DNA of 64,000 nucleotides from Oscillatoria princeps RMCB-10 (GCA_019359235.1 JAHHHT010000015.1:1-64000); one strand, 5' to 3'; counted from the first letter of the stretch, positions 17,434-26,082 are shown. Notes: a model not told the origin generated them from the letters alone. A program made the numbers and translations.

Positions 17434-17910
17434 CTATTTGTCTTCCTGCAAGTACACTAAGGTTGCTTTAACTAAAAACATGAGTTTATTCAAATCCACC
17501 GGCTTGACAAAGTAATAGCTGACGCCCAATTTTTCGGCTCGCACTCTTTCTGCAATATCTCCAGTGCTACTCATCACAATCACGGGTATGCCCTTCAGTT
17601 CCGGCTGCAGCCTTATCCAGGCCAGCAAACTTATACCATCCCTAAAAGGCATTCTCATATCAGTCAAAATCAGTGCCGGAATAGATAGCGGTTCTTGGTA
17701 TGGCTTTAGACCGCTCAGGTAGTTTACCGCTTCCTCTCCGTTCGCTGCAAATTGCAGATAAACGTCTAAGTTGATATTGCTAAATAAAGCTTCCAGCAGC
17801 TGTCGCTCATCTGGATTGTCTTCTACTATTAAAATGGTTTTAGACTTTACCTTTACAAAGGAGTTACCAGAAAAAGGGTTAACACTTAAACCGGGAAGAG
17901 AAAAGAACAT
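17434..17910 (-). CDS. single-domain response regulator (CheY-like receiver)
   Basis: 158 aa, receiver domain only. It shows the acidic pair E30/D31 (VEDN), phosphoacceptor D84 in LTDMRMP, S114/S115 and the invariant K136 in FVKPVDL, so it should be phosphorylated by a histidine kinase or phosphorelay. No output domain is present. It likely acts by protein interaction. The first 20 residues are extra to the domain, so a GTG start near codon 19 or 21 is possible. No kinase is nearby. It is convergent with the DUF5132 gene, and a link to the metal cluster is not supported beyond proximity. Confidence 0.88.
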   Translation of the reverse strand: MFFSLPGLSVNPFSGNSFVKVKSKTILIVEDNPDERQLLEALFSNINLDVYLQFAANGEEAVNYLSGLKPYQEPLSIPALILTDMRMPFRDGISLLAWIRLQPELKGIPVIVMSSTGDIAERVRAEKLGVSYYFVKPVDLNKLMFLVKATLVYLQEDK

Positions 17911-18080
17911 AGCTGCAAGCTTCCAAATAATTGACGTGCTTTCTTTAGGCAGACTTAGCTAACCGAGACAGCTAAAGTTTTATGAAAGAAAGGGTGTTTG
18001 TTAAGCGTTACATCAGGCAAACATCTCAGGCTTTGGGTTGCTATAGAGTCAGCAAAGTAATCTCTGAAACCGGGAAAATA

Positions 18081-18178
18081 GGGGGCGGGTTGACTAAAGA
18101 GATAGCTCGCAGAGGAACGCACCCTGCGGTCGAGTCAGTCAAGTAATCCCAGAGACTTGGTATTATCAATCCGCCCCC
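18081..18178 (+). ncRNA. candidate structured RNA
   Basis: The 12-base arms GGGGGCGGGTTG (18081-18092) and CAATCCGCCCCC (18167-18178) pair fully if one G-U wobble is allowed. That wobble exists only in plus-strand RNA. Inside is a second hairpin CGCAG...CTGCG (18109-18118 area). No known RNA family was matched and no promoter was identified. Confidence 0.25.
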
Positions 18179-18954
18179 CGCACAGAGTGGGTTTACCCAA
18201 AGGATAGAAAGCCGGTGAGAGAAGCTATTTATCAACTCGCCCCTGCTTGAACGGCGCTCTGGGGGAGGAGTCACTGTTAACAGGCCCAAAAAAGTCCCCT
18301 GCGAACAGCGTCCCTGATCATCCATCCATCTTGGCTGCGACGCCAAAGTTTTGTCAAGGGACTCATCACCCTGACTCCCGCAACCGATTCGCCTTTTTAT
18401 TAAAAATTTGTTACCTTTTGTGACCCCACCTCAAGAAAAACCAGCCTTTTTTGTAAAATTTGTAACAAATCTTACTCGCTCTGCCCTGAAAGGCTTCCCC
18501 TCAAAACTGCTAAAAGAAGATTCCGATAGTATCTCATACAATCACAAATTTGTCAAGGAGTTTTTGCAGCTTCTTTGGAGAAAAAATTTCCGCTAACCCC
18601 AGAAAAGAGGTAACAGTTTGGGCTGTCCCCGCCCTGGCGTGCCGGCGGGTTGTCAGCGGCGGGGGGCACCGGCAAGCCCAGCTGGATGGGGCGGTTGGCC
18701 CCGCCTGAGTGGCGGATACCGCCGGCATCACAATTGTTACAGATGTTAATTTTCTCCCCCAGATCGAACCGGATGCGATATCAGCTGGAACTCAGGCTGC
18801 TGCGGGAACTGGAAGCCCTCAGAGGCGCGACATTATGAAAGACTGCTGATTCTTGCGCTTGTGGGACTTTTGCAGCTTGCCACAACCTCCGGGGCCGGCA
18901 CTTCCCCAGCACCCCGGCGCGGGACTGTCAGCCTTGCCCGCCTTGTCAAGCACT

Positions 18955-19094
18955 TATAGCACTTTTCACTTGAGGAGTGCGCTTCGATCCCCCCAACCCC
19001 CCTTAAAAAGGGGGGCTTACTTCTTCCCCCCCTTTTTAAGGGGGGGTAAGGGGGGGATCAATATCTGTACCTCACTCAGTTGCAATCTGCTATA
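18955..19094. mobile_element. 140-bp MITE-like element with TATAGCA ends
   Basis: Ends TATAGCA (18955) and TGCTATA (19088). The interior has nested inverted G/C-runs, CCCCCCTTAAAAAGGGGGG and CCCCCCTTTTTAAGGGGGG, flanked by GATCCCCCC and GGGGGGATC. The ends match those of the element at 25819. No transposase is present. Confidence 0.55.
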
Positions 19095-19316
19095 AATTCC
19101 GGGGTTGATAGCCCGCCATCAAAACCCAACCTCCCCTGGGACGCCGGGGGGGAGTTACGCCACTGGTGCTGGAAAACCCAGATGTCCGGCTGAGATAGCG
19201 GGCGGGGGCACCGGAAATTCCTTATCCTGCAAGCCTGTGAGGGAACTAATAACTTTTGCTTATCATCAGAAGTAAGGTAAATCCTAAGGAGGCTAACACA
19301 CAAACAGGAAATATAA

Positions 19317-19571
19317 ATGTTAAAACCGGCTCCAAAATATCCTACAGCTGAAATGTTTGCACTCGCTGACCAAGTAAACCAGGCAATTGACCGGAAGTTG
19401 ATTACCGTGGACTTTTTCCTGTCGCACTACCAGTGCAGCTATTCGGAGTTGGCCCGCTTATCCGGTTCTAGTGTGTCCAAAGTAAAGAGTTGGTTTGACC
19501 GCAGAGGGCGGGAGCCAGATTTTGAGGCACGCTACCGGCTCACCCAAGTCCACAAATTTTGGAACCAGTAG
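19317..19571 (+). CDS. small helix-turn-helix protein
   Basis: 84 aa. The segment YSELARLSGSSVSKVKSWFDRR reads as a helix-turn-helix of the kind in small phage and plasmid regulators. The rest is charged and helical. AAGGAGG lies about 30 bases upstream of the ATG at 19317, with AGGAAA closer. An intrinsic terminator follows within 25 bp of the stop, which supports it as a real transcription unit. Family not recognised. It opens the directional block that runs to 25534. Confidence 0.65.
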   Translation: MLKPAPKYPTAEMFALADQVNQAIDRKLITVDFFLSHYQCSYSELARLSGSSVSKVKSWFDRRGREPDFEARYRLTQVHKFWNQ

Positions 19572-19930
19572 TTACTTTGTAACCGATTCATTGCCCCTTA
19601 ATGGGGTTTTTTTTTAGGCTTGCCTATAGCAGGCGGTGAACGGCACAGTCAGGCAGCAAACGCCATGACGTTTCGGGGGTTCGGGTTTGTGAAATTGTGC
19701 CTGGAAGGGCGCGAAATCAAACTTCCCAGATCCCTTAACCTTGCAAACAAGCATAATACATGTTCTTGAACTGCCGCAAGCACGCAGACCGCCCCCTTGG
19801 GACTAATTACGCCCAGAGCCCAGCGCCCAGAGCCCAGCGCCCAAAGCTGTGTTATTTATTCCTGCCGGACTGCCGGTGAGTGAAGGCAAAGGTTAAATCT
19901 CACAAAATTTAAACATCGGAGTGCAAAGTG
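19572..19930. other. gap after small HTH gene
   Basis: Contains the terminator at 19594-19615 and a short tandem of GCCCAGAGCCCAGC (about 19810-19845). Nothing else recognised. Confidence 0.4.
19594..19615 (+). terminator. rho-independent terminator
   Basis: CCCC-TTAAT-GGGG stem followed by a run of nine T, 22 bp after the stop of the small HTH gene. Confidence 0.8.
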
Positions 19931-20140
19931 ATGCCACGCACAAGAACAGATAAAGCCCCGCAAAACCGCTGCACGATAAAGGCGCACAACCTGCCATTCA
20001 TAGAGCGCCAAAGGGCTGAAACTGGAATTGACGATCTCACCGAATTGGTCAATTACCTGTTGCTTGAATATCGCCGGCTTAAAGACGGGAAAACACCCTC
20101 TCATTCAGCCCGCCCAAATATAGCCACTTCGTCGAGTTAA
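19931..20140 (+). CDS. small ribbon-helix-helix-like protein
   Basis: 69 aa from the ATG at 19931, GGAG 10 bases upstream. TIKAHNLPFIERQRAETGID followed by LTELVNYLLLEYRRLK resembles the strand-helix-helix of CopG-type repressors. The tail is polar. Family assignment is tentative. Small genes of this type often regulate plasmid or integrated-element functions, which fits the block downstream. Confidence 0.55.
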   Translation: MPRTRTDKAPQNRCTIKAHNLPFIERQRAETGIDDLTELVNYLLLEYRRLKDGKTPSHSARPNIATSSS

Positions 20141-20273
20141 ATTTTGCCCTGCAAAATGTTAAGCGCCGCCACTGATTCATTTTAATCCTGGTTTTTCACC
20201 GGCTTTCTGCGCCCTGCGGTATTCTGGCTGAAAGTTAAAGGATTTAGGTGTGAATTAACCGCCGCTGGGGCCC

Positions 20274-20279
20274 TATAAT
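20274..20279 (+). promoter_or_regulatory. -10 element TATAAT
   Basis: Consensus TATAAT 53 bp upstream of the membrane-protein gene at 20333, with only a poor -35 (TGAATT) at 17 bp spacing. Suggests that the downstream module has its own promoter. Confidence 0.45.
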
Positions 20280-20332
20280 CTAAAAGTGGTCGGCCTTAAA
20301 TTATTGCAAAATTTTAATTAGGTAATTATTTG

Positions 20333-21031
20333 ATGCAACTACCAAATTTATATTCGAGAATTTCGATAGGCAAAAAGACCCGCAATGTCGCGCTGGCTGG
20401 AGTGGCGTGGCTAGTCTTAGCCAGCGGTGGGTTATTTGCTTGGAGCAAAAGCTCAACACCCCCACAATTGGTTGCCGAGCCGGCTCTGCAGTGCGACCCC
20501 TCTTGGTTGCTGACGCCATCGCCAAATCTTGACTTCATGCGCGATCAGCTACGGTTATTCTTGACCAATCGCGACCCCTCGCTCTGTACCATGCAAGGCT
20601 TGCTTTGGCAGGAAATCGACAAGGAGGCGCTCCGGTTTTTGGGAGAAGCTGCGGTGAATTTGAGAACGAAAAATCACAAGTGTCACAACACCAGCTTGAC
20701 GGAGTGCCTGGACACGATTAAAGACAATCTGGAAGCCGAGTGGCAGAGCGGCGTTTTGCCCTCGGATAGCGTCAAAACAATCGCCAGGTTTCTGGCGATT
20801 GAGCTCGCTCTCGATGCTGCAGAAGGAAAAGCCCAGATTAGGGGCGGGGGAGAGGGGAAAGCCCTGTTTTTGCAACTGCTGGAAAAGTCCAGAAGCGACA
20901 GGAGACTCGCCCACCAACAAACTCCTGACGGAGCGGCAGCTGAGTACCGCCGGCAGCGACAGCTAGAGGAGGAAGCCAAAAAAGACGCCGAAGAGGGGTT
21001 TAGCTTTAGCGAAAAGGAGGAGCAAAAATGA
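20333..21031 (+). CDS. single-pass membrane protein of the ATPase/hydrolase module
   Basis: 232 aa. One transmembrane helix at about 20-38 (VALAGVAWLVLASGGLFAW), then a mainly helical extracytoplasmic or cytoplasmic part with five cysteines between residues about 50 and 125 (for example CHNTSLTEC), and a charged C-terminus (RQRQLEEEAKKDAEE). I do not recognise it. Its stop overlaps the start of the ATPase gene by four bases (ATGA), so the two are translationally coupled and probably partners. Confidence 0.75.
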   Translation: MQLPNLYSRISIGKKTRNVALAGVAWLVLASGGLFAWSKSSTPPQLVAEPALQCDPSWLLTPSPNLDFMRDQLRLFLTNRDPSLCTMQGLLWQEIDKEALRFLGEAAVNLRTKNHKCHNTSLTECLDTIKDNLEAEWQSGVLPSDSVKTIARFLAIELALDAAEGKAQIRGGGEGKALFLQLLEKSRSDRRLAHQQTPDGAAAEYRRQRQLEEEAKKDAEEGFSFSEKEEQK

Positions 21032-22359
21032 CGATGTTTGAGAGGATTTTGCTGACTGTATGCTCGTTCACGCTCGCAATCTTTTTGTTCAAATTTGGGT
21101 CAACTCAGGTGCCGCAAGCCACAGAGTACACAGCCATGCTGACCGCCGGCACAGGAGGGCGTCAGATTTCTGTGATTGCCCCTGTTCCTGGGGCGAAAGC
21201 AGCAATTATTGCTGGGTTCGGGGTGGCCGGCTACGGGGTTTATTCCCTGTGGCGCTTGCTGGAATCTTGCGGCCAAAAATTCGACGATATTGACGGGTGC
21301 GATTCCGGATATGGCGTGGTGCCGGCACCTCCGCTGATTCAGCGCCAGCCTGTGTCTGAATTGGCGTCAGAATTGGAACCTGAAACAACCTCTACAATCG
21401 CCATTTCACAGGTAGAAAATTGGCATGAAGACGCGCCGGCAGATTCCGAGCGCTACAGCTGGGCAAAGAATTTATTGAGCTATCCTTCAGTGGTGATTTA
21501 TGGCCCTCAAGGCAGTGGAAAATCCAGCTTTGCGGCGTGGCTGCTCGAGCAGCGTCTCAATGCCGGTCACCAGGTTGAAATCCTCGACCCCCACAGGGAA
21601 GCCGGACAGTGGGACGGGCTGTTGGTGTTTGGGGAGGGGTTGGATTACGCCGCGATTGACAGCCGGCTGCTGGCTTTTTCTCAGCTGATTAAGATCCGCC
21701 ACCTGCAGCGCTCAAAGCAGCCCGGACTCACCCTGCAGCCAGTAACTGTTTTAGCGGAAGAATTTTACCGTTGGGCTTCCAAGTGCCAGCACAGCGACGC
21801 ATTTTTTAAAGACGCTCGCACAGACATCCGTAAAGTCAGCTGCCATGTTGTTTTTGTGAGTCGCGCCCGCCCAGCCGGTGGGGGGAAGGGGCTAGCAACA
21901 GCTGCGGACACCGGCTTGCTGGAACTGGAACTGGAGGCGAAGACTGACCCCCTGACCGGCTTTGCCCTTCCCGCCGGCACCGGCAAGCTCAAGTATCCCG
22001 GTCAAAAAGACGGGCGGCGGGTTGAGATTGCCTCCTGGATGCGCCCCCTCCCCCAGCCGCCGGGAGAAGAACCGCAGGCAAACCTCACCGAGGGGCAAGC
22101 GCGACTGGCGTTTCTCTACAGCCTTCAACCGGAAATTCCCCCACACGAGCGCCCCTTACCCCCTCACCTGCAAGCGCTTCTGGACTTTGCCCGCCAGCGC
22201 CGTCGCGTTACAGCCCGCGACGCACAGCAGGCAGATTTAAAATTAATATGCAAATTTAGTGAGCACCAAATTCGGGAGGCGTTTCTGGAACTGGCGCGAA
22301 TGGAACAGGGAAACGTGGGAGGCGAAGGGGCGGCACTTTGGTTTGAGGCCGCCGGCTGA
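21028..22359 (+). CDS. membrane-anchored P-loop ATPase
   Basis: 443 aa. Two N-terminal transmembrane helices (about 8-25 and 55-75), a linker, then a P-loop with Walker A GPQGSGKS (G159-S166, K165) and a Walker B-like VTVLAEEF near 240, followed by a probable winged-helix segment at about 385-425 (LICKFSEHQIREAFLELAR). The order of membrane anchor, motor and C-terminal helix domain recalls coupling or FtsK-like DNA motors, but no family could be named. Coupled to the gene upstream by a four-base overlap. Placed with cell-wall hydrolases, it may power DNA or protein transfer through the envelope. This is inference. Confidence 0.8.
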   Translation: MTMFERILLTVCSFTLAIFLFKFGSTQVPQATEYTAMLTAGTGGRQISVIAPVPGAKAAIIAGFGVAGYGVYSLWRLLESCGQKFDDIDGCDSGYGVVPAPPLIQRQPVSELASELEPETTSTIAISQVENWHEDAPADSERYSWAKNLLSYPSVVIYGPQGSGKSSFAAWLLEQRLNAGHQVEILDPHREAGQWDGLLVFGEGLDYAAIDSRLLAFSQLIKIRHLQRSKQPGLTLQPVTVLAEEFYRWASKCQHSDAFFKDARTDIRKVSCHVVFVSRARPAGGGKGLATAADTGLLELELEAKTDPLTGFALPAGTGKLKYPGQKDGRRVEIASWMRPLPQPPGEEPQANLTEGQARLAFLYSLQPEIPPHERPLPPHLQALLDFARQRRRVTARDAQQADLKLICKFSEHQIREAFLELARMEQGNVGGEGAALWFEAAG

Positions 22360-22368
22360 CTGACTGGT

Positions 22369-22436
22369 GGGGCTAAAGCCCAACTACAAACTTTGGGCTA
22401 AAGCCCTACTACAAACCTGGGGCAGCGCCCCTATTC
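22369..22436. repeat. GGGCTAAAGCCC repeat, two copies
   Basis: Two 25-bp units GGCTAAAGCCC(A/T)ACTACAAAC and a degenerate third. The same unit forms the nine-copy array at 55571-55796. Confidence 0.85.
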
Positions 22437-22469
22437 AACACTTAAATTGCAATTATCTTGAGGTAATTT

Positions 22470-22931
22470 ATGAGCGCCACTGATACAACCGCTTCTGCGA
22501 GCGCCGGCAGCCGCCCCAGCAGCCGCCGGCAGCGCATCCGCCAGGACTCAACCGCAATTCTCGGAGAAATGTGGGGTGTGCTTCTCGCCTGGTGGGAGCA
22601 CAAAATCGTCTCCACCTTGCTCTTGCTGGGACTGCTTTCAGCCCCAGGCGCTTTGTGGATGCTGATGTCCGGTATCTTTTTCGCCGACCGGCAGCTACCT
22701 CAAAATGCGCCGATTGCAGAGCGAGCCACCCACGAACTGGGCCAGAAGTTAATTCGCCCAGTTGCCACAACCGTGATTGTAACCGCTGAGGCGGCTAGCC
22801 GCACCGGCTACCAGCCAGCAGTCGCCCCCCGCCAAGCGCCGGTGTCCTCTCGGCTGTCCGCTTCTGACGCCAAAGCCCTTCAGCGCTTTGCCCAACAGAA
22901 CGGAGGTGTGCTCGTGAGGTTTGACCGCTAA
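22470..22931 (+). CDS. small membrane protein of the ATPase/hydrolase module
   Basis: 153 aa. Ser/Ala/Arg-rich N-terminus (about 1-30), one or two transmembrane segments at about 35-75 (WWEHKIVSTLLLLGLLSAPGALWMLMSGIFF), then a Thr/Ala-rich exported or cytoplasmic tail ending GGVLVRFDR. No family recognised. Same strand as the ATPase, 110 bp downstream and separated from it by repeats. Confidence 0.7.
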   Translation: MSATDTTASASAGSRPSSRRQRIRQDSTAILGEMWGVLLAWWEHKIVSTLLLLGLLSAPGALWMLMSGIFFADRQLPQNAPIAERATHELGQKLIRPVATTVIVTAEAASRTGYQPAVAPRQAPVSSRLSASDAKALQRFAQQNGGVLVRFDR

Positions 22932-22964
22932 CCCCAGGGGGCGGGACAAATCATTAGTTTCATA

Positions 22965-23132
22965 TATAGCGAGTCTAAATCATTAGTGTAAATTTCAGAA
23001 CCCCGGTTTCTTTAAGAAACCGGGGTTCTGGGCCCAAGCGCGGTTGCGCAAATCATTTAGAACTGCTCTATAGCGTTTCTATTTAAGTTGTGAAAGCTTA
23101 GAAACCGGGTTTCTTTTAGAAACCCGGTTTCT
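22965..23132. repeat. two half copies of the TATAGCG palindromic element
   Basis: TATAGCG occurs at 22965 and 23069, each followed by a perfect hairpin: AGAACCCCGGTTTC/GAAACCGGGGTTCT (22997-23029) and AGAAACCGGGTTTCT/AGAAACCCGGTTTCT (23100-23132). The right ends are missing. Full copies are at 46265 and 60438. Confidence 0.75.
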
Positions 23133-23221
23133 GGCCACACCCAGAGGTTTCAATTCTCTCAAAATTCGCCGCTCACCAGACAAACCCGCCCCCTGACAAA
23201 AAACCTATTTCACTCAATTCT

Positions 23222-23665
23222 ATGAAAATTCCCACCCTTCTTCCCTGCTGTTTTTGCGGATACGCCCTCGCCGCCAACCTAGCCACCGGCCACTACGGCC
23301 AATTCGACTGGCTTTGGGCTTGGCGGCTCGCGCAGCCCGCGGCCCTGACAGCAGCCCGCGCATGGAGGCGGGCGCAGCCGGCAGTCAAAGCCCTCGCCGA
23401 GTTCCCGGTGGGCGAGCGGGCTTTTGGCTGTGCCGGCTCCAGAGCCCCCGCTCGCGCCTACACCGGCTTCTCCCCGGAGAAGTGGGCGAAGTTCAAAGCC
23501 GGTGGCAAGGGGCAGACTTTGCAACACGTTGTCGAGACGCTCGGGGGTGCCTTCTGCCAAGCGGCGGACGGCTCGCTGAGATTCCTCCCCGACTGGAGCG
23601 CAGACAAAAGGCTTGACGTGCGCCTCGACCGGCTTGAGAGGGTTGAGGATGCGAGGCTCTACTGA
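23222..23665 (+). CDS. unknown protein of the ATPase/hydrolase module
   Basis: 147 aa. A short hydrophobic N-terminus (about 5-20, with CCFCG) may be a membrane anchor. The rest is Ala/Arg/Trp-rich, then a small C-terminal domain with FSPEKWAKFKAGGKGQTLQHVVETLGG. No family recognised. Its end overlaps the start of the peptidase gene by 17 bases, so the two are likely co-translated. A longer overlapping frame at 23254 is a shadow. Confidence 0.65.
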   Translation: MKIPTLLPCCFCGYALAANLATGHYGQFDWLWAWRLAQPAALTAARAWRRAQPAVKALAEFPVGERAFGCAGSRAPARAYTGFSPEKWAKFKAGGKGQTLQHVVETLGGAFCQAADGSLRFLPDWSADKRLDVRLDRLERVEDARLY

Positions 23666-24404
23666 TCCCCCGCCAGGATGGCAGCTCACACTGTCTGCCG
23701 GTGACGCCCTCCTCGAACTTGACCGGCGACAGCAAGAACGGGCGCGGCGCTTCCGCCAGACTTTAGCAGACTGGGCGGCGGCGCTGTTTTGTCTGGGGTG
23801 CGCTGTCACTATCACCGTGCCCCAACTCAACCAATTTGCCCGCCAAGCGCTGCGAATTAAGCCGGTTCCCTCCCAACGGGTTATTGCCAACAGTATTGGC
23901 GGGGATTCAGTCGCGGCTCAGGCGCAAGCAAAGCGGCAGGAAATTGTGCGGCTGGCAATTAAAAGAACTCAATCGAGCCCCTACGCAGTTACCCGCGCCT
24001 ATATTCCAGCACTGGCTGCACAGTGCGCCAATTTTGTCCGGGATGTGCTGGCGGAAGCCGGAGTGAGGCTGCCGGTGAGCGCCAAGCCGGTTGACAGTAT
24101 TCTCCCCACCGGCTACAGCCTCGCCAACGGACTTGCCGGTGACGATATTGGCACCGTTATCCGCGACCCAAAACAGCTGCGACCTGGCGATCTAGTTTTT
24201 TGGAAAAACACTTATTCCGGGTGGTGGCCGGCATCGGCAATCACTCATGTCGGCTTTTATATCGGCAACGGTCAAATCGCTGACAAGGGCAACCGCCTCA
24301 TCCCCTACCGCCGGTCATTTTACGACTTCCCCGCCGAGAATTTTGTCGCCGGCATCCGAATTCACGACCGTTTCTTAGTGGGGAGCCGGAACCCCACCCC
24401 CTAA
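23649..24404 (+). CDS. NlpC/P60 or CHAP-like cell-wall peptidase
   Basis: 251 aa from the ATG at 23649, chosen because it overlaps the previous stop and precedes an N-terminal helix (about 38-58) that would anchor the protein. The C-terminal catalytic domain has the nucleophile context AQCANFVRDVL (C126), RPGDLVFW, and HVGFYIGNGQ with H200, the Cys-His layout of papain-like peptidoglycan amidases and endopeptidases. Such enzymes open the cell wall for secretion or conjugation machines. A lysozyme-like gene follows after 115 bp, which supports a wall-penetrating role. Confidence 0.82.
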   Translation: MRGSTDPPPGWQLTLSAGDALLELDRRQQERARRFRQTLADWAAALFCLGCAVTITVPQLNQFARQALRIKPVPSQRVIANSIGGDSVAAQAQAKRQEIVRLAIKRTQSSPYAVTRAYIPALAAQCANFVRDVLAEAGVRLPVSAKPVDSILPTGYSLANGLAGDDIGTVIRDPKQLRPGDLVFWKNTYSGWWPASAITHVGFYIGNGQIADKGNRLIPYRRSFYDFPAENFVAGIRIHDRFLVGSRNPTP

Positions 24405-24476
24405 CCCCTGCCCCTTATCCCCAGAGGGGGCCCCACCTTCCCCGTTCACGGGGAGGGGGAAAAGATAGGGGTTCAT
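24398..24476. repeat. C-run/G-run inverted repeat
   Basis: GAACCCCACCCCCTAACC...GGGGTTC with an inner TCCCCGTTCACGGGGA palindrome, overlapping the end of the peptidase gene. Related C/G-run repeats occur near 15051 and 36715. Confidence 0.6.
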
Positions 24477-24519
24477 ACGATGCGCTGTGCCACCGCTCTT
24501 TATTAGCAGGAAATCTGCC

Positions 24520-25137
24520 ATGAAGCTGCCCACTATTATAACTCTCGCAAGCGCTGCGGCAATTGGCATTTTCGCCCTGGGTGCGCCGGCAGCATCTAAT
24601 TTGGGCGCTGGGCGTCTGGCATTGAGAACTGAAAACCTCACGCCCTATGCGCAATGCCCCATGCGCAATGCCCAATGTCGAAATGTTCGGGCGTTCTTGG
24701 CCGTGATTCGCTGGGCGGAAGGCACTTCAGGGGCTGACGGATATAAAACTCAATACACCTTTAAGAAGTTTGGCGATTTCAGCGATCACCCCCGCTCTGT
24801 CAACTGCGGCAATTTCAATGGCAAGCGGCTGTGTTCGGATGCTGCCGGTGCCTACCAGTTCCTCAGCTCAACTTGGGACACCCTGGACAAAAAGCTGAAT
24901 TTACCGGACTTTTCCCCGGCGTCTCAAGATCGCGCCGCTGTCGAGCTGCTCAGGCAGAATGGCGCTTTAGCCAAACTCGAAAAGGGAGATTTTGAGGGGG
25001 CAGTTTTCGCGAACGCCGGCACTTGGGCACCTCTGCCCAACTCTCAGGGAGTTTCCGCCCTGGGGCAGCGATCTCGCCGGCTGGAAGATTTGCGACGCAT
25101 TTATGTGCAATTTGGAGGCACTTATGCAGCCAATTAA
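24520..25137 (+). CDS. secreted lysozyme-like protein (GH104/lambda endolysin type)
   Basis: 205 aa from the ATG at 24520. Signal peptide at about 1-28 (ITLASAAAIGIFALGAPAA). The mature part has FLAVIRWAEGTSG with the likely catalytic glutamate E67, then DHPR and SDAAGAYQFLSSTWD, the pattern of GH104 lytic transglycosylases related to phage lambda R protein. It would cleave glycan strands in the periplasm. A short insert (CPMRNAQCRN) next to the catalytic segment looks like a captured repeat. The stop overlaps the next start by 14 bases, so the two are coupled. Confidence 0.85.
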   Translation: MKLPTIITLASAAAIGIFALGAPAASNLGAGRLALRTENLTPYAQCPMRNAQCRNVRAFLAVIRWAEGTSGADGYKTQYTFKKFGDFSDHPRSVNCGNFNGKRLCSDAAGAYQFLSSTWDTLDKKLNLPDFSPASQDRAAVELLRQNGALAKLEKGDFEGAVFANAGTWAPLPNSQGVSALGQRSRRLEDLRRIYVQFGGTYAAN

Positions 25138-25534
25138 ATTAGGTTTAGCTTTGTTTTTAGCCACCAGTTTGGCAGTGCCGGTGACAGCGTTACAGGAGCC
25201 GGTTTGGCAGTCGCCGAGCCGGCAAACCCGGTTTTCAGGAATTGCCGCGATTTGCAGGCAATCCCAAGTCCTTAATTATACCACGAGGTCTTACAAACTC
25301 CCATTTAAAGGGAGCGTTCGTCTCCGACAAAAATATTGCCTGCAGGGAAATCTGCAATTTGCCACCGGCACCTTCCGAGATGCGGGGGGCGACCGCCTCT
25401 GCACCGGCAGCTTCAGGCTGCTGCGACTGCAAGGCTCAGACAGATTTCTCGCTGTTTGGGAAGTAACGCCTGCCGGCAGTTATAATTGCGCGACTGTGGG
25501 GAGAACACTTGCAGTTGAGCTGAGAAAGCGGTAG
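25124..25534 (+). CDS. small secreted protein
   Basis: 136 aa from the ATG at 25124, GGAGG seven bases upstream. Signal peptide at about 1-23 (KLGLALFLATSLAVPVTAL). The mature domain is beta-rich with four cysteines (AICRQ, KYCLQ, RLCTG, YNCAT) that could form two disulfides. No family recognised. Translationally coupled to the lysozyme gene, so it may be an accessory or inhibitor of the hydrolase. It closes the block begun at 19317. Confidence 0.75.
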   Translation: MQPIKLGLALFLATSLAVPVTALQEPVWQSPSRQTRFSGIAAICRQSQVLNYTTRSYKLPFKGSVRLRQKYCLQGNLQFATGTFRDAGGDRLCTGSFRLLRLQGSDRFLAVWEVTPAGSYNCATVGRTLAVELRKR

Positions 25535-25818
25535 ACTGTATGCCGGTCAACAAAATATACCGCCCCTACAGGAGATACTTTTTATCAGCAATCTACTCCA
25601 ATTCTAAGAGGAGGAGCGCTGGCGCAGTAGCATCGCTCCTGCCAATACAGCCCTCCGATTTGATTTGTGAGAGCGACTGTCAGAGCCTTGAATGACGCGG
25701 CACCGGCGTTTGGCACACCAGCCTCTCACGAATGATTTAGACTGGCGAAATAAGGGCTTTATAGCCGAATAACTCGGTTGATTACCGCTTCAGAAGAAGA
25801 CTTGACCCACTGGCTAGA

Positions 25819-25948
25819 TATAGCAGTAGCCACTTAGGTTAGGACATTAGACCTTGAGGGTCGGAGGGAACGCCTGCCCTACGCCTATCCCTCGTAGGAC
25901 AGGCGTCTCGCCTGTCCCAAAGTCCTAAACTGACTGTCTATTGCTATA
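25819..25948. mobile_element. 130-bp MITE-like element with TATAGCA ends
   Basis: TATAGCA at 25819 and TGCTATA at 25942. The left half, through ACATTAGACCTTGAGGGTCG, recurs in inverted orientation at 42012-42119 with few changes. It contains the GGACAGGCG palindrome. No coding capacity. Confidence 0.65.
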
Positions 25949-25963
25949 TGAGTAAAATTTAAC

Positions 25964-26065
25964 TCAAGTTTCTACAAGTGAGTCAAGGCTAGATCCCCCC
26001 CTAGCCCCCCCTTCAAAAGGGGGGTTGGGGGGATCTGGATGCTTAGACTTGTAGGTAGCAACTTG
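25964..26065. mobile_element. 102-bp inverted-repeat element, AAGTTNCTAC ends
   Basis: Ends CAAGTTTCTAC and GTAGGTAGCAACTTG with a core GATCCCCCC...GGGGGGATC. It is a relative of the 135-bp element at 52707-52841. Confidence 0.6.
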
Positions 26066-26082
26066 GGATAAAATCTAAGATT

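Larger units (their letters stand above)
17911..19316. other. gene-free region, 1.4 kb
   Basis: Holds a possible structured RNA (18081-18178) and a 140-bp inverted-repeat element (18955-19094). Short open frames near 18408 and 18650 have no ribosome site or family resemblance. Imperfect direct repeats GAGTCAGCAAAGTAATC and GAGTCAGTCAAGTAATC lie near 18046 and 18132. Confidence 0.45.
25535..26082. other. gene-free region made of two repeat elements
   Basis: Contains the 130-bp TATAGCA element (25819-25948) and the 102-bp AAGTTNCTAC element (25964-26065) back to back, ending 17 bp before the folC start. No gene recognised in 25535-25818. Confidence 0.55.

Noticed and set aside
18408-18596. 62-codon frame
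   Set aside because: No ribosome site, no family resemblance.
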